A stretch of DNA of 64,000 bases. Source: JAAZGD01 sp964489555 (GTDB lineage: Bacteria > Bacillota > Clostridia > Peptostreptococcales > Anaerovoracaceae). Made by a program: the position numbers and the translations under genes. Positions within the stretch are counted from its first letter, which is position 1, and every line of letters begins with the position of its first letter. Location: assembly GCA_964489555.1 (NCBI GenBank), contig CAZAZF010000002.1:111767-175766 (forward strand). The letters are read 5' to 3'. The notes under the pieces were generated by a model. The model did no database searches. It saw only the letters and a list, made by a program, of their open reading frames with translations, and was not told the origin of the DNA. This document shows positions 9,206 through 16,380 of this stretch, one piece after another.

Positions 9206-9211
9206 ATTATA
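9206..9211 (-). promoter_or_regulatory. -10 element of dinB, predicted leaderless
   Basis: On the minus strand TATAAT occupies 9211-9206 and is followed by six bases and then the dinB ATG. No good -35 is visible (TGTTTT at the 17-base spacing). No Shine-Dalgarno sequence and no Bacillus-type LexA box were seen. Confidence 0.5.
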
Positions 9212-9265
9212 TCTTTTTCGTCACAGAAAAAACAGATAAAGTGTACCAAAAATAGGGACCTCTTA

Positions 9266-9274
9266 TGTTATAAT
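9266..9274 (+). promoter_or_regulatory. extended -10 promoter of the HAD gene
   Basis: TGT directly followed by TATAAT at 9269-9274 forms an extended -10. The -35 region is poor. It is 29 bases before the ATG at 9304, leaving room for an ordinary leader with an AGGGGA-type ribosome binding site. Confidence 0.6.
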
Positions 9275-9303
9275 GGGGGTAGGTAAAAAAAGGGGATGGA
9301 AAT

Positions 9304-10113
9304 ATGACCGAAGAGAAACGCCCGGTTGTGGCATTGATGTATGATTTTGATAAAACACTGTCTCCGGAAGATATGCAAAACTATGGTTTTATTCCGGGCG
9401 TGGGTATGGAGCCGAAGGATTTTTGGGCACTTTGTACCAAAACGATTAAAGACAATCAGATGGATATGATTCTGGGATATATGATGGTGATGCTGAAGGA
9501 AGCAGAAGGAAAAATGCTTTTGACGCGAGAAGTTTTTCGTGCCATGGGGAAGAAGGTTCGTCTTTTCCCGGGAGTCAGCACCTGGTTTCAGCGAATTAAT
9601 GAGTTTGGCAATTCACGGGGATTGGGTGTGGAACACTATATCATTTCCTCAGGGTTAAAAGAAATCATCGAGGGAACTCCCATTGCTGGAGAATTTAAAA
9701 GAGTATATGCCGCTGAATTTGTATATAATCAAAGGGGTGTGCCTGTGTGGCCTGCTATGGCGGTGAATTACACATCCAAGACCCAGTTTCTTTTTCGGAT
9801 TAATAAGGGAGAGTTGGATGTAACCGATAACCAAGGAATTAATGAATTCATTCTAGAGGAACAACGACGTATACCTTTTCGGAACATGATTTATCTTGGA
9901 GATGGCATTACGGATATTCCTTGTATGCGGATTGTTCGAAATGGTGGAGGCCAATCCATCGCGGTTTATGAAAAAGATCCTCAGCTAGGACTTCGTATGA
10001 AAGAGCAGGGAAGAGTGAATCATGTTCTTCCCGCTGACTATGGAAAAGGAAAAGCATTGGAAAAAGTTGTGACCGATGTATTGGAACAAATATCCATGAA
10101 AGAGTTCAAATAG
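9304..10113 (+). CDS. HAD superfamily phosphatase
   Basis: Soluble hydrolase of 269 residues. HAD motif I is DFDKTLS near residue 15, with the nucleophilic Asp; motif II is the Ser of YIISSGLKEII; motif III is GDGITDIPC, with the metal-binding Asp residues. The layout resembles phosphoserine phosphatase-like HAD proteins, with an insert between motifs I and II. Substrate cannot be read from sequence. It is divergent from dinB and is followed after 24 bases by a Usp-like gene. Confidence 0.8.
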   Translation: MTEEKRPVVALMYDFDKTLSPEDMQNYGFIPGVGMEPKDFWALCTKTIKDNQMDMILGYMMVMLKEAEGKMLLTREVFRAMGKKVRLFPGVSTWFQRINEFGNSRGLGVEHYIISSGLKEIIEGTPIAGEFKRVYAAEFVYNQRGVPVWPAMAVNYTSKTQFLFRINKGELDVTDNQGINEFILEEQRRIPFRNMIYLGDGITDIPCMRIVRNGGGQSIAVYEKDPQLGLRMKEQGRVNHVLPADYGKGKALEKVVTDVLEQISMKEFK

Positions 10114-10137
10114 AAAGTGTAGATGGGAGTTTGTATT

Positions 10138-10524
10138 ATGTCAAAAAACATTATGGTTTGTGTGACGCAACAAAAGACCTGTGACCGGCTTATCAATTAC
10201 GGATATCAACTGCAAGAAGAGACCAATGGGGAATTGTTCATCATTCATGTAGCCCATTATGAGTTTAAGTTTTTAGGTAACACAGAAGAAGGAGAGGCGT
10301 TGGATTACCTCTATGAAAAGGCCTTGAAATACGGGGCGAATCTTACAGTGGTGCGGTCCAATCATGTACTGGATACTTTGGTGGATTTGGTAGAGAAAAA
10401 CAAGGTGAGTCATCTTGTACTAGGGCAGTCTGGGGAAAGCAAAGATGCCAACAGCATGGTGAATATGCTAGAAGAACGATTATCGAAAAAGACGGAAATT
10501 GTAGTGGTGCCTGCGTCAGAATAG
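10138..10524 (+). CDS. universal stress protein-like (Usp) protein
   Basis: A 128-residue protein with the alpha/beta Usp fold: an opening beta strand NIMVCVTQQ, a following helix, a second strand FIIHVAH, and a C-terminal strand ending in VVVPAS. The region SHLVLGQSGES fits the nucleotide-binding strand of Usp proteins, but the usual G-2x-G-9x-G(S/T) motif is incomplete, so ATP binding is uncertain. The ATG at 10138 with GGGAG seven bases upstream is preferred over an in-frame ATG at 10123. The gene converges on the HD-domain gene with three bases between their ends. Confidence 0.7.
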   Translation: MSKNIMVCVTQQKTCDRLINYGYQLQEETNGELFIIHVAHYEFKFLGNTEEGEALDYLYEKALKYGANLTVVRSNHVLDTLVDLVEKNKVSHLVLGQSGESKDANSMVNMLEERLSKKTEIVVVPASE

Positions 10525-10527
10525 AAT

Positions 10528-11244
10528 TTACAGAAGTTTTACGCCATTAATGTTCAATTGAAAATCTGCACCCAAGAACAGGGCTGCTTGTCGGCACATG
10601 GACATTCGAACAAGAAAAATCTCAAAATATTCCATAACGGCACTGATTTTGGTGTCGATTGTGAGTTCAAGAATAACTTTTTTACTGTTTTTTTCGATTT
10701 GAAGGTCCGCCTTTTGCACAGCGAAGTTCACCCGGTCATGAATATCCTGGGATAATTTGGCCCGGTTCCGATTTTTATAACGAACCCGAGTTCTTCGTAC
10801 ATCCGATTTGTCGGCTAGAATTACGGCAGCAGAAATGGGGCTTACGGCTGTGCCGGTACCTTCGTCGTGGTTGCCGATGGCCTCTACCACTTCGGCCAGT
10901 TCTGCGGGGTCCATTCCTAATTTATCCAAGATGCGAAAGGCCATGATAGCCCCGCTTTGAGCATGGTCGTTGCGGTTGACGCAGTTGCCAATGTCGTGCA
11001 GGTAGGCCGCAATCATAGCTAATTCTTGCATTCTTTTGGGATGATCAAAGGCGGCCAAAATTTCTGCAGCTTTCGTGGCTGTTTTTGTGGCATGGGCAAA
11101 GCCATGTTCTGTGTAACCGATAGCGCCAAGGCCATCGTTGCCTTTGCGGATATACGCAGAGATTTCTTCATTGTTTTTGACCTCTTCGAAGGTGAGGGGT
11201 ACGGCTGTCTCCCTTTGGGCAGTTTCTGTATTTAATGAATCCAT
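10528..11244 (-). CDS. HD-domain phosphohydrolase
   Basis: A 238-residue protein with a clear HD domain. Metal-binding residues are the His in GYTEHGFAHATKTA, the His-Asp of AAYLHDIGNCVNRNDHAQSG, a further His in IGNHDEG and the Asp of LADKSDV. HD proteins of this sort hydrolyse phosphate esters of nucleotides or second messengers; the substrate here is unknown. The C-terminal 90 residues may form a separate small domain. A GAGG ribosome binding site precedes the ATG. The promoter region is shared head-to-head with the HdeD-like gene and holds a perfect palindrome. Confidence 0.8.
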   Translation of the reverse strand: MDSLNTETAQRETAVPLTFEEVKNNEEISAYIRKGNDGLGAIGYTEHGFAHATKTATKAAEILAAFDHPKRMQELAMIAAYLHDIGNCVNRNDHAQSGAIMAFRILDKLGMDPAELAEVVEAIGNHDEGTGTAVSPISAAVILADKSDVRRTRVRYKNRNRAKLSQDIHDRVNFAVQKADLQIEKNSKKVILELTIDTKISAVMEYFEIFLVRMSMCRQAALFLGADFQLNINGVKLL

Positions 11245-11268
11245 ATCTTTATCCTCGATTCCAACTTT

Positions 11269-11285
11269 TATAATGATTCATTATA
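11269..11285. promoter_or_regulatory. 17-base palindrome in divergent promoter region
   Basis: TATAATGA, one central T, TCATTATA: a perfect inverted repeat. The right arm contains, on the minus strand, the TATAAT (11285-11280) of a TGA-extended -10 for the HD-domain gene. A repressor bound here would cover that -10. The position suggests an operator; no regulator is identified. Confidence 0.5.
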
Positions 11286-11311
11286 TCATGAAATGGAATC
11301 AGGAGCTATTC

Positions 11312-11340
11312 TTGACGGACTATAGTAAAAAAGATATAAT
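11312..11340 (+). promoter_or_regulatory. SigA promoter of the HdeD-like gene
   Basis: TTGACG at 11312-11317, a 17-base spacer and TATAAT at 11335-11340. It lies 28 bases upstream of the ATG. Confidence 0.75.
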
Positions 11341-11368
11341 GACCACAGCATTCAAGGAGGTACATTCT

Positions 11369-11887
11369 ATGCGAATAGCGTCCATAATAATAGGTGTTTT
11401 TCTCGTTTTTACTAGCGTATGGTGTTTGGCCCATCCGGGAGCCACATATCTATCGTTAGCTTTTTTATTGGGGACGGTGATGTTTTTACATGGCCTGACT
11501 GCGTTATTCGGGTATTCGGTGATTCGAAAGATAAAAAAGAAAGGTCAAAGTTGGCTTTTGGCGGACGGATTGTTTACCACCATTTTGTCCTTGCTTGTCT
11601 TGTTTAATCAATTGGTGGCGGATTCTGTGGTTCCGGTGTTTTTTGGGCTTTGGGTATTCAATTCCGGAGTGGCTCGAATTGTTTATCTGTTGAATGATCA
11701 GGGAGTGAAGTCGGGAATTTGGTTGTTCTTGTTGGGGTGTGTTAGCGTAGTTGCCGGGATTTATCCTTTTGTGGACGCGCTCCTGATTGATTTCACCCTC
11801 ATCATGTTGGTGGGAATCATCTTCTTGGTGCAGGGGATTAACATGCTTTATTTGGGCGCATCCTCCATTACGGATGTAGAAGAGTAG
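11369..11887 (+). CDS. HdeD-like (DUF308) membrane protein
   Basis: Integral membrane protein of 172 residues with six hydrophobic segments in three pairs, as in the HdeD/DUF308 family. Typical pieces are SIIIGVFLVFTSVWCL at the start and LIMLVGIIFLVQGINML near the end. HdeD of E. coli has been linked to acid resistance; no function is shown for most homologues. The ATG at 11369 is chosen because AAGGAGG lies eight bases before it; the frame is open further upstream but without a start signal. The next gene begins nine bases later. Confidence 0.8.
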   Translation: MRIASIIIGVFLVFTSVWCLAHPGATYLSLAFLLGTVMFLHGLTALFGYSVIRKIKKKGQSWLLADGLFTTILSLLVLFNQLVADSVVPVFFGLWVFNSGVARIVYLLNDQGVKSGIWLFLLGCVSVVAGIYPFVDALLIDFTLIMLVGIIFLVQGINMLYLGASSITDVEE

Positions 11888-11895
11888 GTAATGAA

Positions 11896-12978
11896 ATGAG
11901 CAAGGGCTTGATTCCCGAGGACCAACGGCAACGAATCGTTTCGTTGATTGTAATCGTTGGGTTACTGGTAACCGTATGGTATATGCTGGACTTGGTATTG
12001 TTAACTTTTTTGTTAACATTTATTTTTTATCATTTATTGGAAAAAATCCAGTGCCGATATGTAAAAATACTGGGACGAAGGTTGCCGGATCCTTTGATTA
12101 TGATTGTTCTTTATGTCTTTTTCGTTGGGGCTGTGAGCCTTTTAAGCATTGAAGTTTTTCCCAAGTTGGTCCATCAGTTTAATATCATAGCTACGGCTCT
12201 TTCCAATTTTGATATTGCAATGGTTCAAGCTGCTGTGGGCGAGCGGATGGCAGCCCTTCTTTCCGGCATGGATTTTAACAGTTATCTGGGGCAAGCAGGA
12301 ACCTTATTGGCTGAAATTTTTGGGCGCTTGAGTGGGTTTTTGTTGAATTTGTTTATTGCCTTGATTCTCAGTTTTGCCATTATTGCGGAAAAGAAAAAAA
12401 TTGCTCAATTTGGCATCAATGTTTCGAAAAGCAATATTTCTTTTATTTATGATTATTTTGTGACCTATGGGGGTGGATTCTGCAAAACCTTTGGTCAAGT
12501 GATGAAAGTGCAGGTGACCATTGCCTTTATCAATTCCATCCTGACGGCTATCGCATTGAGTATTTTCGGGTATCCGGCGGTAGCTGGCTTGGGGCTTATG
12601 GTTTTTTTGCTGGGGCTTATACCGGTGGCAGGAGTAATCATTTCCTTTATTCCTTTGTCCGTCATCGGGTTTACCATTGGAGGATTTCTTATGGTATTCA
12701 AGGTCATTTTGTTCATCTTGCTGCTACATGCCTTTGAAGCTTATATCATGAATCCGAAACTGATGTCTCGAAAAACCAGACTGCCGGTGTGTTTTGTGTT
12801 TCTGATTCTTTTAATTGGGGAGCACTATATGGGGGTTTGGGGTCTGCTGATCGGGGTACCTATTTTCATTTTTCTTATGACCGCATTCAAAGTAGACTAT
12901 CAGGTAATCGATGGACAGAAAAGAAAAGGAAAGTGTGACCCGGAAGCCCAAGAACCTCCTCCGGCCAATCTGTATTAA
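11896..12978 (+). CDS. AI-2E family transporter-like membrane protein
   Basis: A 360-residue polytopic protein with about seven or eight membrane helices and the family's layout: two N-terminal helices, a long amphipathic loop (about 85-140), then helices including ALILSFAIIAEKKKIAQFG and a C-terminal LLIGVPIFIFLMTAF. Proteins of this family (formerly UPF0118, YtvI/PerM-like) include a proposed autoinducer-2 exporter and Na+/H+ antiporters, so the substrate is open. It is likely co-transcribed with the HdeD-like gene and ends at a terminator. Confidence 0.8.
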   Translation: MSKGLIPEDQRQRIVSLIVIVGLLVTVWYMLDLVLLTFLLTFIFYHLLEKIQCRYVKILGRRLPDPLIMIVLYVFFVGAVSLLSIEVFPKLVHQFNIIATALSNFDIAMVQAAVGERMAALLSGMDFNSYLGQAGTLLAEIFGRLSGFLLNLFIALILSFAIIAEKKKIAQFGINVSKSNISFIYDYFVTYGGGFCKTFGQVMKVQVTIAFINSILTAIALSIFGYPAVAGLGLMVFLLGLIPVAGVIISFIPLSVIGFTIGGFLMVFKVILFILLLHAFEAYIMNPKLMSRKTRLPVCFVFLILLIGEHYMGVWGLLIGVPIFIFLMTAFKVDYQVIDGQKRKGKCDPEAQEPPPANLY

Positions 12979-12979
12979 G

Positions 12980-13001
12980 CCGCTGAAAAGGCGGTTTTTT
13001 T
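12980..13001 (+). terminator. weak intrinsic terminator
   Basis: A five-pair stem (12980-12984 with 12990-12994, one U-G) and a GAAAA loop, followed by seven T residues. It begins right after the stop codon of the AI-2E-like gene. Confidence 0.6.
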
Positions 13002-13031
13002 ATGAATGCGGGGATTTTTGCAAGAAGGCTA

Positions 13032-13040
13032 TGATATAAT
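13032..13040 (+). promoter_or_regulatory. extended -10 promoter of the HI0933-like gene
   Basis: TGA directly followed by TATAAT (13035-13040). No clear -35. It is 33 bases before the GTG start. Confidence 0.55.
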
Positions 13041-13072
13041 AAAATATCTGCGTTTCAGTGAGGAGGAAGTTT

Positions 13073-14269
13073 GTGAAACCCATTGTAATTATTGGTGGGG
13101 GTGCGTCGGGAATGGCGACGGCCCTAGAAATAAAGTTGCGAAATCCAATCCTTCCGGTAGTGATTTTAGAAAAAAAAGAGCGTTTGGGGAAAAAACTATT
13201 GGCCACTGGAAATGGGCGGTGCAATATCAGCAATTCCGACATAAAAGGGGGAGAGAGTGTTTGGGATTTTCTTCACAATGCGGGAATTCTCACCCGACAA
13301 GAAGAAGAAGGACGGATGTATCCTTTTTCCGGGAAAGCTTCGGATGTGGTAGAGCGTTTCACACAAGCCTTACTAAAATACAATGTAAGCATAAGAGAAA
13401 ATTTTCCGGTAGAGAGAGTTTGCCCTTTGGATGTAGGGTTCGCGGTACTGGGACCCAAGGGAGAGGAAATCCAGGGTTCCAAGGTGGTTCTTGCCACAGG
13501 AGGGAAAGCGGCTCCTCAATTTGGGTCTTCGGGGGATGGGCATAAGATGTGCAAGGATTTGGGAATTCAAGTAACCCGTACCTTCCCGGGGCTGACCTAT
13601 GTGGCTGTAAATGAGTATAGCTCGGAGCTTGCCGGAATTCGTGCAAAAGGGAAGGCTACTTTGTTCAAAAAAGGGCAAATGGTTGCCATGGAACAAGGGG
13701 AGATTCAGTTTGGGAAACGAGGGCTTTCTGGAATTCCATTGATGAATTTAAGCTCTCAAGTTACCTTGGGGCCGGAAGAATCCATTTCTTCTTATCAAAT
13801 CAGTTTGGATTTTATGGAGGGATTTCCAGAGGAACATTTGGAAATTTTTCTTGAAAATATCATTTCTAAGGTTGGCGGAAAAATTAAGGACCTTTTAAAA
13901 ACCGTGGTTCCTCAGGGCCTGGCAAAAGAGGTTTTTCGCAGAGCAGGCATCTCCGAAAGTCGCTGTGAAGAAGAAGCTACCAGCCTGACTTTTAAAGAAA
14001 AAGAAGACCTGGTAGGATACTTGCGGGAGATGTGGTGGACTGTAGTGGGTCTTGGAGGTTGGAAAGACGCTCAAATCACCATAGGCGGTGTGGCTTTAGA
14101 TCAAGTGCATTTAAACACTTGGGAATCGTTTCGTTGGCCGGGCCTTTATATAGTGGGAGAACTGTTGGATATGCAAGGGCCTTGCGGTGGATATAATCTT
14201 CATTTGGCCTGGAAGACTGGAATGCAAGGGGCAAATCATTTGGTAAAATCTTTGCGAGAGGCTTTGTAG
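13073..14269 (+). CDS. HI0933-family flavoprotein (NAD(P)/FAD-dependent oxidoreductase)
   Basis: A 398-residue FAD protein. The dinucleotide-binding motif GGGASGMATA is near the N-terminus, followed by the family marker LGKKLLATGNGRCNISN. A second glycine-rich strand, VVLATGGKAAPQFGSSGDG, and the C-terminal LYIVGELLDMQGPCGGYNL are also typical. The family (BaiN/YhiN type) contains a bile-acid enoyl reductase, but most members have no assigned substrate. GTG at 13073 is chosen because AGGAGG lies six bases upstream. The next gene, also a flavoprotein, begins 29 bases after the stop. Confidence 0.85.
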   Translation: MKPIVIIGGGASGMATALEIKLRNPILPVVILEKKERLGKKLLATGNGRCNISNSDIKGGESVWDFLHNAGILTRQEEEGRMYPFSGKASDVVERFTQALLKYNVSIRENFPVERVCPLDVGFAVLGPKGEEIQGSKVVLATGGKAAPQFGSSGDGHKMCKDLGIQVTRTFPGLTYVAVNEYSSELAGIRAKGKATLFKKGQMVAMEQGEIQFGKRGLSGIPLMNLSSQVTLGPEESISSYQISLDFMEGFPEEHLEIFLENIISKVGGKIKDLLKTVVPQGLAKEVFRRAGISESRCEEEATSLTFKEKEDLVGYLREMWWTVVGLGGWKDAQITIGGVALDQVHLNTWESFRWPGLYIVGELLDMQGPCGGYNLHLAWKTGMQGANHLVKSLREAL

Positions 14270-14298
14270 TCGTGTGGAGAAAAGAAGGACCGGAAGGC

Positions 14299-15852
14299 AT
14301 GTATCGCATTCATCAGATAAAATTAAATTGGGACGCGCCCCAAAAGGAAATTCCTGAGAAAATTCGGAAAAAGTTGGGTTTTTCTGAAAAAGAACTTGGA
14401 ATTGTGGATTGGTTTATTCGAAAAGAATCCATCGACGCCCGGGACAAAAATCATATCCTTCGGGTTTATACAGTGAATTTTCAAGTTTTCGAACCAAAGG
14501 CGTTGGAGGATAATCCTCTTGTTGAGAAGGTGGTTCCCCTTCACTGGGAAATGCCCTCTTTGGGGGAGGAAATTCTAAAAAATCCTCCTGTAGTGGTTGG
14601 TTTTGGACCGGCTGGAATGTTTGCCGGGCTGGTATTGGCAGAAGCTGGTTTTCAGCCTTTAATTCTGGAACGAGGTTCTGTCATGGAGGAACGGATCCAT
14701 AAAGTTCATGGCTTTTGGAGCGATGGGGTCCTGGATGAAGAAACCAATGTTCAATTTGGAGAGGGGGGAGCCGGCACCTTTTCCGACGGCAAGCTGACTA
14801 CGGGAATACGGGATGTGCGAATTGAAAAGGTTTTGAAGGAATTGGTGGAGGCCGGTGCGAATCCGGACATTCAATACAAACAGAAGCCGCATATTGGAAC
14901 CGACATATTGAGAAAAGTTGTAGTGGGAATCCGTCATAAAATAATTGCATTGGGCGGCCGCTTTCGATTTGACACGAAAATGACGGATATTGTGACGGCG
15001 GCAGAAGGGTTAACCAAAATATTTTTGGAACCAGAAGAAGCCATCCCTGTGGAAGCATTGGTTTTAGCCATTGGGCATAGTGCCAGAGACACCCTGGAAA
15101 TGCTTTGGAGAAGAGAGTTGGTTTTGGAACAAAAGCCTTTTTCAATGGGTGTTCGCGTAGAGCATCCTCAAGAGCTTATCAATCGAAGCCAATATGGCAA
15201 AACCCTTCCCACTTCTTTGGGTCCCGCTGATTATAAATTGGTTTATCGCGGGGCATCCGGAAGGGGTGTTTATACCTTTTGCATGTGTCCCGGCGGCCAA
15301 GTGATTTTGGCATGTTCTGAGGCGAATACAATTGTAACCAATGGGATGAGCAACCGGGACCGTTCTTCCGGGAAAGCCAATAGCGCTTTGTTAGTGGAAG
15401 TGCATCCTGCGGATTTTCCTTCTTCTCATCCTTTGGCTGGGATGTGGTTGCAGAGAAAGGTTGAGAAAGAAGCTTTTCGTGCAGGGGGGTCTCGATATAC
15501 TCACTTGATTTGCACCATGGAAGAATTTTTGGAAAGTAAAGGTATGGGGAACAGGATCCGGTGTTGTTTTCCTGATTTCATAGGAGACCATTTGGTAGAG
15601 GCCATCCCGTTTATGGGGAAGAAGATAAGGGGCTTTGATGGCCCGGAAGGAATGGTTTATGGAGTAGAAACCCGTAGTTCTTCTCCCGTTCGAATTTGTC
15701 GAGATGATTCTTATCAAAGCAATATTAGGGGAGTTTACCCTACGGGAGAGGGTGCCGGATACGCGGGAGGAATTGTATCTGCCGCAGTGGATGGAATTCG
15801 TGTGGCAGAGCAGCTAATCAATAGATATCAAAGGAGGACAGAACATGCTTGA
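14299..15852 (+). CDS. COG2509-type FAD-dependent dehydrogenase
   Basis: Predicted flavoprotein of 517 residues. An N-terminal domain of about 90 residues starts with YRIHQIKLNWD, as is usual for this family. The FAD-binding motif GFGPAGMFAGLVLAEAG follows at about 100-116, then GEGGAGTFSDGKLTTG, and the C-terminal YPTGEGAGYAGGIVSAAVDG. Function is not established; homologues are widespread in Firmicutes. The ATG at 14299 is preferred because it matches the family N-terminus and follows a GGAAGG/GAAGGA run; a GTG at 14272 is possible. It overlaps cobO by eight bases. Confidence 0.82.
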   Translation: MYRIHQIKLNWDAPQKEIPEKIRKKLGFSEKELGIVDWFIRKESIDARDKNHILRVYTVNFQVFEPKALEDNPLVEKVVPLHWEMPSLGEEILKNPPVVVGFGPAGMFAGLVLAEAGFQPLILERGSVMEERIHKVHGFWSDGVLDEETNVQFGEGGAGTFSDGKLTTGIRDVRIEKVLKELVEAGANPDIQYKQKPHIGTDILRKVVVGIRHKIIALGGRFRFDTKMTDIVTAAEGLTKIFLEPEEAIPVEALVLAIGHSARDTLEMLWRRELVLEQKPFSMGVRVEHPQELINRSQYGKTLPTSLGPADYKLVYRGASGRGVYTFCMCPGGQVILACSEANTIVTNGMSNRDRSSGKANSALLVEVHPADFPSSHPLAGMWLQRKVEKEAFRAGGSRYTHLICTMEEFLESKGMGNRIRCCFPDFIGDHLVEAIPFMGKKIRGFDGPEGMVYGVETRSSSPVRICRDDSYQSNIRGVYPTGEGAGYAGGIVSAAVDGIRVAEQLINRYQRRTEHA

Positions 15853-16363
15853 GAAGGGATACATTCAAGTTTATACCGGGAATGGAAAAGGAAAGACCAC
15901 GGCCGCGTTGGGAATCGCACTGCGCTCAGTCTGTGCGGGGAATCGGGTGTTTATGGGGCAATTCATGAAAGGCCAAAGCTACAGCGAGTTAAAAGCACCC
16001 AACCTCATCAAAGGGTTTGAAATGGAACAATTTGGGGATCCGGAATTTTTTCGCGGAGAACCCGCTGCCAAAGATTTTGAAAATGCGGAGAGGGGACTCC
16101 TTCGGATGAGAGAGATTCTAACAAGTGGAAAATATGATTTGGTGATTCTGGATGAAATCAACACCACCCTACATTTTCAATTGTTGAATGTGGAAAAAGT
16201 ACTTTCTTTGATGGACTTGAAGCCGGATGGGGTGGAATTGATTCTAACTGGAAGATATGCTCCTCAGGAAATTATGGATCGAGCTGATCTGGTGACCGAA
16301 ATGAAAGAAATCAAACATTATTATAATCAAGGGGTACCTGCGAGAACAGGCATAGAGAATTAA
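15845..16363 (+). CDS. cobO: cob(I)yrinic acid a,c-diamide adenosyltransferase
   Basis: Adds the adenosyl group of ATP to cob(I)alamin or its precursors to make the B12 coenzyme. The 172-residue protein belongs to the CobA/BtuR/CobO P-loop family: Walker A GNGKGKTT at 12-19, the Walker B strand YDLVILDEINTTL near residue 100, and the ending ITELVTEMKEIKHYYNQGV-type sequence. An AAAGGAGG site precedes the ATG. No other cobalamin gene is nearby, so it may serve salvage. It starts inside the preceding flavoprotein gene. Confidence 0.93.
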   Translation: MLEKGYIQVYTGNGKGKTTAALGIALRSVCAGNRVFMGQFMKGQSYSELKAPNLIKGFEMEQFGDPEFFRGEPAAKDFENAERGLLRMREILTSGKYDLVILDEINTTLHFQLLNVEKVLSLMDLKPDGVELILTGRYAPQEIMDRADLVTEMKEIKHYYNQGVPARTGIEN

Positions 16364-16380
16364 TGAAAGGAAAGTGTTCA

